A DNA stretch of 64,000 nucleotides. It comes from G965215055 sp965242685. Its GTDB lineage: Bacteria > Pseudomonadota > Gammaproteobacteria > UBA4575. The stretch covers positions 434,001 to 498,000 of the forward strand of contig OZ251487.1 in NCBI GenBank assembly GCA_965242685.1, given 5' to 3'. The position numbers and the translations under genes were made by a program. Below are positions 26,057-35,063 of the stretch, one piece after another (positions within the stretch are counted from its first letter, which is position 1; every line of letters begins with the position of its first letter). The notes beneath the pieces were generated by a model. The model saw only the letters and a program-made list of their open reading frames with translations, ran no database searches and was not told the DNA's origin.

Positions 26057-26914
26057 TCAGTGATCGTCGTTCATCGTATGGTCGGTGTTTTGATTATTTG
26101 GCCATATCAGTAACACTTCTCGGATCACATTGAGATCGACAAGGGGTTTCGCGGCTACTTTCATAAAGGTTTCGCCCGAGGTTTTCTGGATGCTGGTGAT
26201 CTTGGCGATGGGATAGTTGGGTGGATAGCGATTGTCTAGCCCCGAGGTGGTCACCAGATCGCCTACCTTGACGTCCGCGCTATTGGTCAGGTGCCGCAAT
26301 TCGAGTCTTTCAGGGCTGCCGGTTCCAAATATTAGGCTACGTTCCCCACTTCGCGTTATGGTGCCCAGCAAAGTGTGATTCGGATCCGAAATCAAGATGG
26401 CGATAGAATTGAATACGCTTGTTTTGTCAATCTGACCGATGATGCCTTTTGCACCCAGTAAGGGTTGTCCTTCATAAACTCCGTCTCGCGAGCCCTTGTT
26501 CAATACGATGCGCTGATGGTAGGGATACATGTCTATGGACATCAGTTCGGCGATCAGCAAGCGTTCTTTTCTGAAGGGTTTGGAAGACATGAGTAATTCG
26601 CGTAAACGGGCATTTTCCCGTTCCAGGGCGGCGAGCTTTTGTAGTTGTATTTCGAGGTGCGCCTGTTTTTTTTTCAGTTTGACATTATCGTTTAAAAGTT
26701 TGTTGCGTGTAGAGAATGATTCGTTTCCCCAACGGTATATTTCCACGGGTAGTGCCGCCAGGGATTTGATGGGGTACACTACTGTACCGAGTACTGTGCG
26801 CATTTCACGCAAGTAATGAAGGCGATGATCAACAAACATCATGCCGATAGACACAACGACCAGGATAAAAATTTTGGTGGAATTGCGCGAAGTTGGGGGA
26901 AATAGTTGTTTTAT
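26057..26914 (-). CDS. mreC: Rod shape-determining protein MreC (probable ATA start)
   Basis: 285 aa if translation starts at the ATA at 26914. The first conventional start in frame is GTG at 26854, but that cuts the N-terminal membrane anchor in half. The full reading IKQLFPPTSRNSTKIFILVVVSIGMMFVDHRLHYL gives a complete anchor and matches the usual MreC opening. GGGGG lies about seven bases before the ATA, and an in-frame TAG lies further upstream. A coiled coil follows (NKLLNDNVKLKKKQAHLEIQLQKLAALERENARLREL), then the two-domain beta part (VLNKGSRDGVYEGQPLLGAKGIIGQID, VGDLVTTSGLDNRYPPNYPIAKI). MreC is periplasmic and links MreB to the wall synthases. Confidence 0.85.
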   Translation of the reverse strand: MKQLFPPTSRNSTKIFILVVVSIGMMFVDHRLHYLREMRTVLGTVVYPIKSLAALPVEIYRWGNESFSTRNKLLNDNVKLKKKQAHLEIQLQKLAALERENARLRELLMSSKPFRKERLLIAELMSIDMYPYHQRIVLNKGSRDGVYEGQPLLGAKGIIGQIDKTSVFNSIAILISDPNHTLLGTITRSGERSLIFGTGSPERLELRHLTNSADVKVGDLVTTSGLDNRYPPNYPIAKITSIQKTSGETFMKVAAKPLVDLNVIREVLLIWPNNQNTDHTMNDDH

Positions 26915-27003
26915 GGTAAACCCCCGTCTAGTTGGCGGCCTTCTGTACTACATGGGAAAGCTAATGATAGCCGCGTCATCTCTTGCGTATCAGTGCAAAG
27001 TCG

Positions 27004-28047
27004 TTATTCTGTGGCTAATAGCTCCGTCCCCCCTTCGTCCATGTTTTCCAGAATGTGCCCACCGCCGCAGGCGACCGACGTCAGGGGGTTTTCGGCAATG
27101 ATCGCAGTAATGCTGGTCTCTTTCATGATGAGGCGGTCTATGTCTTTTAGCAGGGCGCCTCCACCAGTCACCACGATGCCTCTTTCTGCCACGTCCGCAC
27201 CGAGTTCCGGAGGGGTTTGTTCAAGCGCGGTTTTTACCGCATGGATAATTCCGTTCAAGGGTTCCTGCAAGGCTTTGCGAATTTCATTACTGTTTAACGT
27301 GAAGGTTTTTGGAATGCCTTGCGACAGGCTTCTGCCGCTGATCTCTATTTCCAGTGTTTCTTTTCCGGGGTATGCGGTACCTATTTTGTGTTTGATTTTC
27401 TCGGCCGTGCTATCTCCTATCAGGGTGCCGTGTACTCTGCGAATGTGATTGATGATCGATTCATTGAATTTATCTCCACCGATACGTATGGATAAGGAGA
27501 AGACGATACCGTTGAGTGAAAGTATTGCTACTTCGGAAGTGCCACCGCCTATATCCAACACCATAGATCCGCACGCCTCCGCAATGGGCAAGCCGGTGCC
27601 TATGGCGGCGGCAACAGGTTCTTCAATCAGGTACGCCTTGCGTGCCCCTGCTCCTAGGGCCGACTCACGAATGGCACGACGTTCTACTTGAGTCGCCCCA
27701 CAGGGGACACAGATTAGTACCCTCGGGCTAGGTCTCAGTAAATGATTTTTATGCACTTTTTGGATGAAATGCTGTAGCATTTTTTCCGTGGTGGTGAAAT
27801 CGGCGATGACACCGTCTTTGAGGGGGCGAATGGTCTCAATATTTTGAGGGGTGCGTCCAAGCATGTCTTTTGCCATCAAGCCGATGGCGGCAACGGTGCG
27901 CGAGCCGCGAGATGAGTTTTTATGGACGGCTACTACGGAAGGTTCGTTCAACACGATGCCTTTACCTGCCATGTAAATCAGCGTGTTGGCAGTGCCCAAG
28001 TCAATAGACAAGTCGCTGGAGAAGATCCCCGTAAAGCGTTTGAGCAT
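27004..28047 (-). CDS. mreB: Rod shape-determining protein MreB
   Basis: 347 aa bacterial actin homologue. Signature segments are DLSIDLGTANTLIYMAGKGIVLNEPSVVA (phosphate 1), MVLDIGGGTSEVAILSLNGIV (phosphate 2) and GIVVTGGGALLKDIDRLI (adenosine site). It forms membrane-associated ATP-dependent filaments that guide sidewall growth. It is the first gene of mreB-mreC-mreD. The intergenic region to divergent gatC (28048-28263) should hold the promoters of both operons. The 89-base gap to mreC holds only the mreC leader. Confidence 0.96.
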   Translation of the reverse strand: MLKRFTGIFSSDLSIDLGTANTLIYMAGKGIVLNEPSVVAVHKNSSRGSRTVAAIGLMAKDMLGRTPQNIETIRPLKDGVIADFTTTEKMLQHFIQKVHKNHLLRPSPRVLICVPCGATQVERRAIRESALGAGARKAYLIEEPVAAAIGTGLPIAEACGSMVLDIGGGTSEVAILSLNGIVFSLSIRIGGDKFNESIINHIRRVHGTLIGDSTAEKIKHKIGTAYPGKETLEIEISGRSLSQGIPKTFTLNSNEIRKALQEPLNGIIHAVKTALEQTPPELGADVAERGIVVTGGGALLKDIDRLIMKETSITAIIAENPLTSVACGGGHILENMDEGGTELLATE

Positions 28048-28263
28048 GGATTGAATCGCAGTTAATGTCTGGTTGTTGAGAGGCTTACTTTAACAGCACC
28101 TAAAATTTAGGGCAAGAATAAACAGTGTTGTACGTGTCGGTGAATAGAGTAATTAGTAGTAATAGTGTGTGAGCATATTCTGTAGACATAAAACAGGTCG
28201 TGTGTATTTTTTTATTTTACAGGTTTTTAGTGTACTCATTCACTGGTTGTGGGTAATGGATTT

Positions 28264-28551
28264 ATGACTATCTCTGCCGAAGAAGTGTTGAAGATCGCCG
28301 CTTTGGCGCGCCTACAGGTTCGAGAGGAGGATGCCGAGCGCTATGCGATTGATCTCTCGAAGATAGTGTCACTGGCCGAGCAGATGAATGCGGTCGATAC
28401 ACAGGCAGTGACGCCTATGGCGCATCCGCTTGAGGTGGCCCAACGTCTGCGTGAGGATGAGGTAACTGAAACCGACCGGCGCGAGGAATTTCAAGCGCTT
28501 GCACCGCAAGTGCAACGAGGTTTTTACAAGGTGCCCAAAGTTATTGAGTGA
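28264..28551 (+). CDS. gatC: Asp/Glu-tRNA(Asn/Gln) amidotransferase subunit GatC
   Basis: 95 aa from the ATG at 28264 (MTISAEEVLKIAALARLQV); an in-frame GTG at 28249 is also possible. The family pattern is clear: VLKIAALARL, LSKIVSLAEQMNAVDTQAVTPMAHPLE and LREDEVTETD near the C-terminus. GatC is the small subunit that stabilises GatA within GatCAB, which amidates misacylated Asp-tRNA(Asn) or Glu-tRNA(Gln). First gene of gatC-gatA-gatB. Confidence 0.94.
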   Translation: MTISAEEVLKIAALARLQVREEDAERYAIDLSKIVSLAEQMNAVDTQAVTPMAHPLEVAQRLREDEVTETDRREEFQALAPQVQRGFYKVPKVIE

Positions 28552-28620
28552 TTCCGCTTTTTTCTTTGGAAGATTGCAAGCCGCTGTCGGAAACCGGACG
28601 AATACTTTAATTACGAATTT

Positions 28621-30072
28621 ATGCGCGAACTTTCCGTTTCACAGCTTGCTGAAGGATTACGCAAGAGCGATTTTTCCAGCGTTGAGCTGACGCGATATTT
28701 TCTCGACCGTATGCGGCGGTATCGGGATATCAATGCGTTCATTACTGTAACGGAAGAACACGCGATGTTACAGGCGGTTCGTGCGGATCAACTGATCAAG
28801 GAGGGAAAGCACGGTGCGCTGACGGGGGTTCCGCTGGTGCACAAGGACATTTTCTGTATGCGTGGCATAAAGACCTCCTGCGGTTCGAAAATGCTGGATA
28901 ATTTTATTGCTCCCTACGATGCGACGGTAGTTGAAAAATTGGAGCGAGCGGGTTGTGTGACGCTCGGTCGCACCAATATGGACGAGTTTGCCATGGGGTC
29001 TTCCAATGAAACCAGTTACTACGGTGTGGTTAAAAATCCATGGAATTCTGCATGTGTAACAGGCGGCTCATCGGGAGGTTCCGCGGCGGCGGTCGCCGCT
29101 CGTTTGGCGCCCTTGGCAACAGGCACCGATACGGGCGGATCAATCCGACAACCGGCGGCATTGTGTGGGATTACCGGTATAAAACCGACCTATGGACGGG
29201 TTTCACGGTACGGCATGGTCGCGTTTGCCTCCAGCCTTGACCAAGGCGGGGCATTCGGAAAATCTGCCCGGGATTGTGCATACCTGCTACGGGCGATGGC
29301 GGGATTTGATAAGAAGGATTCCACCAGTGTGGAACAGTCGGTTCCGAACTATGCGGAGTCCTTGCAGCCGTCGTTAAAAGGCAAGGTGATCGGGGTGCCG
29401 CGCGAGTATTTTAAGACAGCTTTGCAGCCGGGTATAAAAGAGGCCGTTACCCGTGCGATGTCCTGGTTCGAGCAACAAGGTTGTGAGATTAGGGATATTA
29501 CCCTTGCACACACCGAGTTGGCTATTCCCGCGTATTACATCATTGCCTGTGCCGAGTGTTCTTCTAACTTGGCACGTTTTGACGGTGTGCGTTACGGCTA
29601 TCGCTGTGAACACCCGCAAGATTTACGCGATTTATATGATCGCAGCCGCAGCGAAGGATTTGGCGAGGAAGTGAAACGGCGCATTATGATGGGCACTTAT
29701 GCGTTGTCCTCGGGATATTACGATGCCTATTACCTAAAGGCTCAAAAAATCAGGAGACTGATCAGTGAAGACTTTCAAAAGGCATTTACGGAGGTTGACG
29801 TCATCCTCGGCCCTACCACGCCCGAACCGGCCTTCAAGATCGGTGAAAAGACGAACGACCCCGTGACGATGTACCTATCGGATATTTATACCATTGCCGT
29901 AAATCTTGCCGGATTACCCGCAATGTCGGTGCCTTGCGGCAGGCAGGGGGAATTACCGGTCGGTATGCAACTGACGGGTAACTATTTTGAAGAAGGCAAG
30001 CTACTGGGCTTTGCTCATCAATATCAGTTGGCCACCGAGTGGCACCGACAATGCCCGGAGAATTTTCAATAG
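28621..30072 (+). CDS. gatA: Asp/Glu-tRNA(Asn/Gln) amidotransferase subunit GatA
   Basis: 483 aa amidase-signature protein. The Ser-cis-Ser-Lys triad can be placed: K75 in PLVHKDIF, S150 in VTGGSSGGSAAAVAA, and the nucleophile S174 in GTDTGGSIRQPA. It releases ammonia from glutamine or asparagine and passes it to GatB. The ATG at 28621 follows gatC by 69 bases and gatB starts eight bases after its stop. All key residues are intact and the length is normal. Confidence 0.96.
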   Translation: MRELSVSQLAEGLRKSDFSSVELTRYFLDRMRRYRDINAFITVTEEHAMLQAVRADQLIKEGKHGALTGVPLVHKDIFCMRGIKTSCGSKMLDNFIAPYDATVVEKLERAGCVTLGRTNMDEFAMGSSNETSYYGVVKNPWNSACVTGGSSGGSAAAVAARLAPLATGTDTGGSIRQPAALCGITGIKPTYGRVSRYGMVAFASSLDQGGAFGKSARDCAYLLRAMAGFDKKDSTSVEQSVPNYAESLQPSLKGKVIGVPREYFKTALQPGIKEAVTRAMSWFEQQGCEIRDITLAHTELAIPAYYIIACAECSSNLARFDGVRYGYRCEHPQDLRDLYDRSRSEGFGEEVKRRIMMGTYALSSGYYDAYYLKAQKIRRLISEDFQKAFTEVDVILGPTTPEPAFKIGEKTNDPVTMYLSDIYTIAVNLAGLPAMSVPCGRQGELPVGMQLTGNYFEEGKLLGFAHQYQLATEWHRQCPENFQ

Positions 30073-30080
30073 GTGCGTGT

Positions 30081-31553
30081 ATGGAGTGGGAAGCGGTCAT
30101 CGGTTTAGAAATTCACGCACAGCTTGCGACTCACAGCAAGATTTTTTCGGGGGCGTCCACGGCCTTTGGCGCCGTTCCCAACACACAGGCTTGTGCCGTA
30201 GACCTTGGTTTGCCGGGCGTTTTACCGGTGTTGAATCGAGAAGCCGTGCGCATGGCAATAATGTTTGGTTTAGCGGTGGACGCCACGATCGCACGGCGAT
30301 CAATCTTTGCGCGCAAGAATTACTTTTATCCCGATCTGCCCAAGGGCTATCAGATCAGCCAGTATGAACTCCCCATCGTTGAGCATGGCACGTTGGAAAT
30401 CGTCTCAAAAGAAGGGCGGCGAAAGGTTGTCGGGATCAAACGTGCGCACCTGGAAGAAGATGCGGGAAAATCCTTGCACGAAGAATTTCAAGAGCATACC
30501 GGTATTGACCTGAATCGCGCAGGTACGCCGTTACTTGAGATCGTCTCCGAACCTGACATGCGCTCGGCGGCGGAAGCAGTCGCCTACATGAGAAAGGTAC
30601 ACTCCATCGTACGCTACCTGGAAATTTCCGATGGCAACATGCAGGAAGGGTCGTTTCGTTGTGACGCCAACATCTCGGTGCGGCCCGCAGGGCAACGACA
30701 ACTCGGCACCCGCACCGAAATAAAAAATCTCAACTCATTCCGTTTTGTGGAACACGCTATCAATTTTGAAATTGAACGGCAGATTGACGTGCTAGAAGCC
30801 GGTGGGCAAGTCGTACAGGAGACTCGTTTGTATGACCCCGGCCGAAATGAAACGCGCGTCATGCGGTCGAAGGAAGAAGCCAATGATTACCGTTATTTCC
30901 CTGACCCCGATTTATTACCGATAGTCATTGAAGCCGGGATGCTACAGGAAATCAAGCGGCAATTACCGGAATTACCGGAAGAAAAAATTGCGCGCTTCAA
31001 AAGGGAATATGACGGTCTGGATGAATATGACATCAGTCGCCTTATAATGAACAAGGCGACGGCGGAATACTTTGAAGAAACCGTGCGCCATGCACAAGGC
31101 AAGGCGAAGCTTGCCGCCAACTGGATTTTGGGCGAGTTGAGCGCCGCGTTGACCGGAGTCGAAGACCTGATCGAGCGAAGTGATCATCTGAACGATGGAG
31201 AAACTGGACAATGCCCTGTCAACCCCTCCATGCTGGCCGCTTTGTTGTGCCGCATTGATGACGGCACTTTGTCAAGCAAGACTGCCAAGCAGGTATTTCA
31301 GGCCATGTGGGAAGGAAAGGGGGACATAGATGAAATTATCAAGGCAAGAGGGCTTGAACAAATTACCGACCAAGGAGAAATCGCAACACTTGTTGAACGA
31401 GTAATTGCTGAACACCCCGGCCAGGTTCGGCAATATCAGTCCGGCAAGGAAAAGATGTTCGGGTTTTTTGTCGGTCAGGTGATGAAACTTTCCAAGGGCA
31501 AGGCAAACCCGCAGCAAGTGAATCAGTTATTGAGGAGTAAGTTGAAACCGTAG
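30081..31553 (+). CDS. gatB: Asp/Glu-tRNA(Asn/Gln) amidotransferase subunit GatB
   Basis: 490 aa from the ATG at 30081 (MEWEAVIGLEIHAQLATHSKIFSG), the standard GatB opening; the frame is open a little earlier inside gatA. Other conserved segments are YPDLPKGYQISQYELPI, HLEEDAGKS, IDLNRAGTPLLEIVSEPDMR and the YqeY-like tail domain ending GFFVGQVMKLSKGKANPQQVNQLLRSKL. GatB phosphorylates the misacylated tRNA and transfers ammonia. Glutaminyl-tRNA synthetase is present at 54.6 kb, so this complex probably serves tRNA-Asn in this organism (inference). Confidence 0.96.
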   Translation: MEWEAVIGLEIHAQLATHSKIFSGASTAFGAVPNTQACAVDLGLPGVLPVLNREAVRMAIMFGLAVDATIARRSIFARKNYFYPDLPKGYQISQYELPIVEHGTLEIVSKEGRRKVVGIKRAHLEEDAGKSLHEEFQEHTGIDLNRAGTPLLEIVSEPDMRSAAEAVAYMRKVHSIVRYLEISDGNMQEGSFRCDANISVRPAGQRQLGTRTEIKNLNSFRFVEHAINFEIERQIDVLEAGGQVVQETRLYDPGRNETRVMRSKEEANDYRYFPDPDLLPIVIEAGMLQEIKRQLPELPEEKIARFKREYDGLDEYDISRLIMNKATAEYFEETVRHAQGKAKLAANWILGELSAALTGVEDLIERSDHLNDGETGQCPVNPSMLAALLCRIDDGTLSSKTAKQVFQAMWEGKGDIDEIIKARGLEQITDQGEIATLVERVIAEHPGQVRQYQSGKEKMFGFFVGQVMKLSKGKANPQQVNQLLRSKLKP

Positions 31554-31627
31554 CGTTGGCATTGCATCCATTCAGGGAATGGTTTGATATGTGTATATAC
31601 GCACAACGGGTCGGCTATCTCGTTTCA

Positions 31628-32467
31628 TCAAGCCGGGTTACTTTGGCCGCTGACCGCACGTTTCAACCTTGTCAAGTCATAATGCGTTTTTATTGGCGTG
31701 AAATGATTCTGTTTGAATAGCTGCCGTACCGCTTTTGCCTGCTGATAGCCGTGTTCGACGACCAGGTGTCCGTGGGAGTATAAATGTTCAGGCGCGCCGG
31801 CAATGACTTGCTCTAGGTCGTACAAGCCATTGTTGTTGCTGATAACGGCTTTTTGCGGCTCAAAAGCGGCAACCTGCCAGACCAAGCTCTGATCATCCCG
31901 CGCGACGTAAGGGGGGTTGCACACGATGACGTCAAACTTTGCATGCCCCAAGTTTTCGTACCAGTTCCCGTGAACCAGGGTGACGTCGGCATTGTGCCGC
32001 GCGGCATTCAGTGCGGCAACTTGTAGGGCCGAAGCGGAAACGTCTGTGGCAACTACGGTGCAATCACGGCACTCGCTTGCGATGGCCACGGCGATACAGC
32101 CCGTACCCGTACCCAAATCCAACACGCGCGGCCTTTCCTTTTCTGCAACGATGTTAAGTACGATTTCGACGAGCAGCTCCGTTTCAGGCCGTGGAATCAG
32201 CACGTGTTCATTGACCGCGAAGACCAGTGACCAGAATTCTTTTTCGCCGGTGATGTAGGCAAGCGGTTCCCCGCGAACCTGGCGCATCAGTGATGAGTTA
32301 AATAGCATTTTTTCTTGCTCGGACAGGCTTGTTTCGGGATACGCCATCAACATGGCTTGGGGCACGCCACATGCGTGGCAAACCAGGTATTGTGCATCGC
32401 GCCGGGCATGGCTGCTGCACGACAACAGTTGTGCCGTTGCGTAATCAACGGCTTCTCTCCGATTCAT
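31628..32467 (-). CDS. prmC: Peptide chain release factor N5-glutamine methyltransferase
   Basis: 279 aa. The AdoMet-binding motif is VLDLGTGTGCIAVAIA (residues about 116-130). The catalytic NPPY is at 184-187 (IVCNPPYVAR). The N-terminal helical domain ends with GEPLAYITGEKEFWS, a PrmC hallmark. It methylates the glutamine of the GGQ motif in release factors, and its substrate RF1 is encoded by the gene it overlaps by four bases (32464-32467). Co-expression with prfA and hemA follows the common enterobacterial order. Confidence 0.96.
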   Translation of the reverse strand: MNRREAVDYATAQLLSCSSHARRDAQYLVCHACGVPQAMLMAYPETSLSEQEKMLFNSSLMRQVRGEPLAYITGEKEFWSLVFAVNEHVLIPRPETELLVEIVLNIVAEKERPRVLDLGTGTGCIAVAIASECRDCTVVATDVSASALQVAALNAARHNADVTLVHGNWYENLGHAKFDVIVCNPPYVARDDQSLVWQVAAFEPQKAVISNNNGLYDLEQVIAGAPEHLYSHGHLVVEHGYQQAKAVRQLFKQNHFTPIKTHYDLTRLKRAVSGQSNPA

Positions 32468-33567
32468 GGTGCAGATGATCGATCTTGCAGATCGGCCAAC
32501 AGATCGGCCTGGTGCTCATTGCAAAGGGATTGGATAATCGGGTCTACGTTGCCTTGCATCATTTCATTCAGTTTGTACAGCGTCAGGTTGATGCGGTGGT
32601 CGGTGACCCTGTTTTGGGGAAAGTTGTAGGTGCGTATGCGTTCGGAACGGTCGCCGCTGCCGATCAGGTCGCGGCGCGTCTCGGCTTGCTTGTCAAGTTG
32701 TTTTTGACGCTCCCTGTCCAGCAGCCGGGCACTTAACAGGGCCATGGCGCGCGCGCGGTTTTTGTGTTGCGAGCGCTCGTCCTGACATTCCACCACGATA
32801 CCGGTCGGCAGGTGCGTGATGCGTATGGCGGAATCGGTTTTGTTGACGTGTTGTCCGCCCGCGCCGGAGGCGCGAAACGTGTCGATACGCAGGTCCGCCG
32901 GATTGATTTCCACGTCATCAATGGTGTCGACCTCCGGCATCACGGCGACGGTTGCCGCGGAGGTGTGCACGCGTCCTTGGGATTCTGTTTCCGGTACGCG
33001 CTGGATGCGGTGGACACCGGATTCAAATTTTAGATTGGAGTACACGCTATCGCCGCTGATTTTGGCGATGATCTCCTTGTAGCCGCCATGATCACCTTCG
33101 TTTTGGTTTATGATTTCTACTTGCCATCGTTTGATTTCCGCATAGCGACAGTACATGCGGAATAGGTCGCCGGCAAAGATCGCCGCTTCGTCGCCCCCTG
33201 TGCCGGCCCGAATTTCTAGAAATACGTTGCTTTCATCGTGGGGGTCTTTGGGTAGCAGCAAGGCTTGTAGTTCGTCGGTAAGACGTTGGATTTTTTGTTC
33301 ACAGTTTTTAATTTCTTCTACGGCCATGGACTGTAATTCTTTATCTTCATTTTTGTCGGCAGCTATTTCTCTGATGGAGGCAAGATTGTCGATAGCGTTC
33401 TGATATCTCCTAAATTTTAGTACTACCGGCTCGAGCTGTGCGTATTCTTTTGAAAGGTTGGCGAAAGTGTTCTGGTTGCTGATGATCTTCGGGTTGGTTA
33501 ATTTGACGGATATCTTTTCGTATCGCGCCTTGATGATTTCGAGTTTGTTTATCGTTGAATCTTTCAT
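32464..33567 (-). CDS. prfA: Peptide chain release factor 1
   Basis: 367 aa class I release factor reading UAA and UAG. The stop-codon recognition tripeptide region is P192-E-T194 in RVPETESQGRVHTSA; PAT and PVT are the more usual forms. The peptidyl-hydrolysis motif GGQ is at 237-239 (GAGGQHVNKTDSAIR). The N-terminal helical domain and the length are normal. The gene overlaps prmC by four bases and follows hemA by 73 bases. Confidence 0.96.
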   Translation of the reverse strand: MKDSTINKLEIIKARYEKISVKLTNPKIISNQNTFANLSKEYAQLEPVVLKFRRYQNAIDNLASIREIAADKNEDKELQSMAVEEIKNCEQKIQRLTDELQALLLPKDPHDESNVFLEIRAGTGGDEAAIFAGDLFRMYCRYAEIKRWQVEIINQNEGDHGGYKEIIAKISGDSVYSNLKFESGVHRIQRVPETESQGRVHTSAATVAVMPEVDTIDDVEINPADLRIDTFRASGAGGQHVNKTDSAIRITHLPTGIVVECQDERSQHKNRARAMALLSARLLDRERQKQLDKQAETRRDLIGSGDRSERIRTYNFPQNRVTDHRINLTLYKLNEMMQGNVDPIIQSLCNEHQADLLADLQDRSSAP

Positions 33568-33640
33568 GGCTGTATAGGGTCTTTAGCGTGCAAGATACAT
33601 GGTTTTCATTCGTGAACGGATGCCGAGTCTATTTATCAAG

Positions 33641-34906
33641 TTATTTATCGGTGGGGATGTTCAAGAGTGTACGCGCCGCCTTGATCAATTCGTTTCGGTT
33701 TTCTTTGTCGGCGAGATGGAGCGCCTTGGTGGGGGCATGTGTGAACTTGTTGGTTAATGTGTACGCCAAATAGTGCAGGACTTCTTCCAGGGGCTTGCCT
33801 TGCTCCGACATTTTTCGTGCTTTTTCCAGTACGTCATCACGTTGCAACTCCGCCTTGCAACGGAGTGCGCGTACTGTATCAACGACGTTTTGGCCCCGCA
33901 GCCACGAAGAAAATGTGTTGACTTCGCCGTCGATAATTTTTTCAGCCTGGTCGGCGGCCCGTTTGCGGGATTGCAGGCCCTGCTCAACAACGTCTCGCAA
34001 GTCGTCAATGGTGTACAGATACACGTCGGCCAGCTTGGCTACTTCCGGCTCAATGTCTCTGGGAATGGCAAGGTCAACCATGAATATGGGCTTGTGTTTG
34101 CGTTGCTTGAGTGTACGTTCTATCAGTCCTTTGCCGAGAATCGGTAAGGTGCTTGCCGTGGCGGTGATGACAATTTCGGATTGTGGCAACACTTCACTGA
34201 TAAAGTTCAATGTCATTCCCTGTCCGCCCACTCGCTTGGCGATGTGTTGCGCACGTTCCATGCTGCGGTTGGCAACCATTATTTTTCCTATACCTGCGCC
34301 TTTCAGGTGTTCACAGGTAAGCTCAATCGTTTCGCCCGCACCGATAAGTAATGCCGTGTGTGGTTTCAAGTCACCAAAGATACGTTTTGACAAAGTTACT
34401 GCCGAAGAGGCGACGGAAACCGGATTTGTACCGATGGCAGTGTCGGTGCGGATCTTTTTTGCGACGTTGAAGGCACGTTGAAAAAGCTGATTGAGGTTTC
34501 TACCCAAGGTACCCGCTTGTAGGGCGCCGTGATATGCGGTTTTAAGTTGTCCTAATATTTGCGGTTCTCCAAGCACCATGGAATCCAGCCCGCAAGCCAC
34601 GCGAAACAGGTGCCGAACTACCGATTCATCCAAGTGGTCGTATAGATAGGGGCCGATACTGCCTGGTTGCAAGTTATGAAAAGCATTGAGCCAGTCAAGG
34701 ATTTTTTCTTTGCTTTCATTGATCGGATTGGTTTCACAGTATAGTTCAGTGCGGTTACAGGTTGAAATAATGACTGCCTCGTCTACTTGTGGAAGCGTGA
34801 CCAACTCCTTTAGGGCAGGGGTAAGGTGCTGTTTGTCGATGGCGACCCGCTCACGCACCTGTACGGGTGCCGTGGTGTGATTAACGCCCAAATTGAACAG
34901 AGACAT
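33641..34906 (-). CDS. hemA: Glutamyl-tRNA reductase
   Basis: 421 aa. It reduces glutamyl-tRNA to glutamate-1-semialdehyde, the first committed step of the C5 tetrapyrrole pathway. The catalytic Cys50 sits in IISTCNRTELY. Other marks are the opening NLGVNHTTAPVQVRERV, MVLGEPQILGQLK, the NADPH-binding region ALLIGAGETIELTCEHLKGAG, and the C-terminal dimerisation helices. The leading gene of hemA-prfA-prmC. It is divergent from the TPR lipoprotein gene with 157 bases between them. Confidence 0.96.
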   Translation of the reverse strand: MSLFNLGVNHTTAPVQVRERVAIDKQHLTPALKELVTLPQVDEAVIISTCNRTELYCETNPINESKEKILDWLNAFHNLQPGSIGPYLYDHLDESVVRHLFRVACGLDSMVLGEPQILGQLKTAYHGALQAGTLGRNLNQLFQRAFNVAKKIRTDTAIGTNPVSVASSAVTLSKRIFGDLKPHTALLIGAGETIELTCEHLKGAGIGKIMVANRSMERAQHIAKRVGGQGMTLNFISEVLPQSEIVITATASTLPILGKGLIERTLKQRKHKPIFMVDLAIPRDIEPEVAKLADVYLYTIDDLRDVVEQGLQSRKRAADQAEKIIDGEVNTFSSWLRGQNVVDTVRALRCKAELQRDDVLEKARKMSEQGKPLEEVLHYLAYTLTNKFTHAPTKALHLADKENRNELIKAARTLLNIPTDK

Positions 34907-35063
34907 GGAAACGAGTGTGTTGGGTGGTAATGTGCCTGTGAGGTTTGATGTCAGGCATAGTATGTGTGGTTGCTTCGGTTAACGGCTATTTTGTCAAAAT
35001 ATGTATGTATTGCCAGAATAACTGAAGTAATATTTGGATGCAGTCTAATCAAGCCGCCAACGT

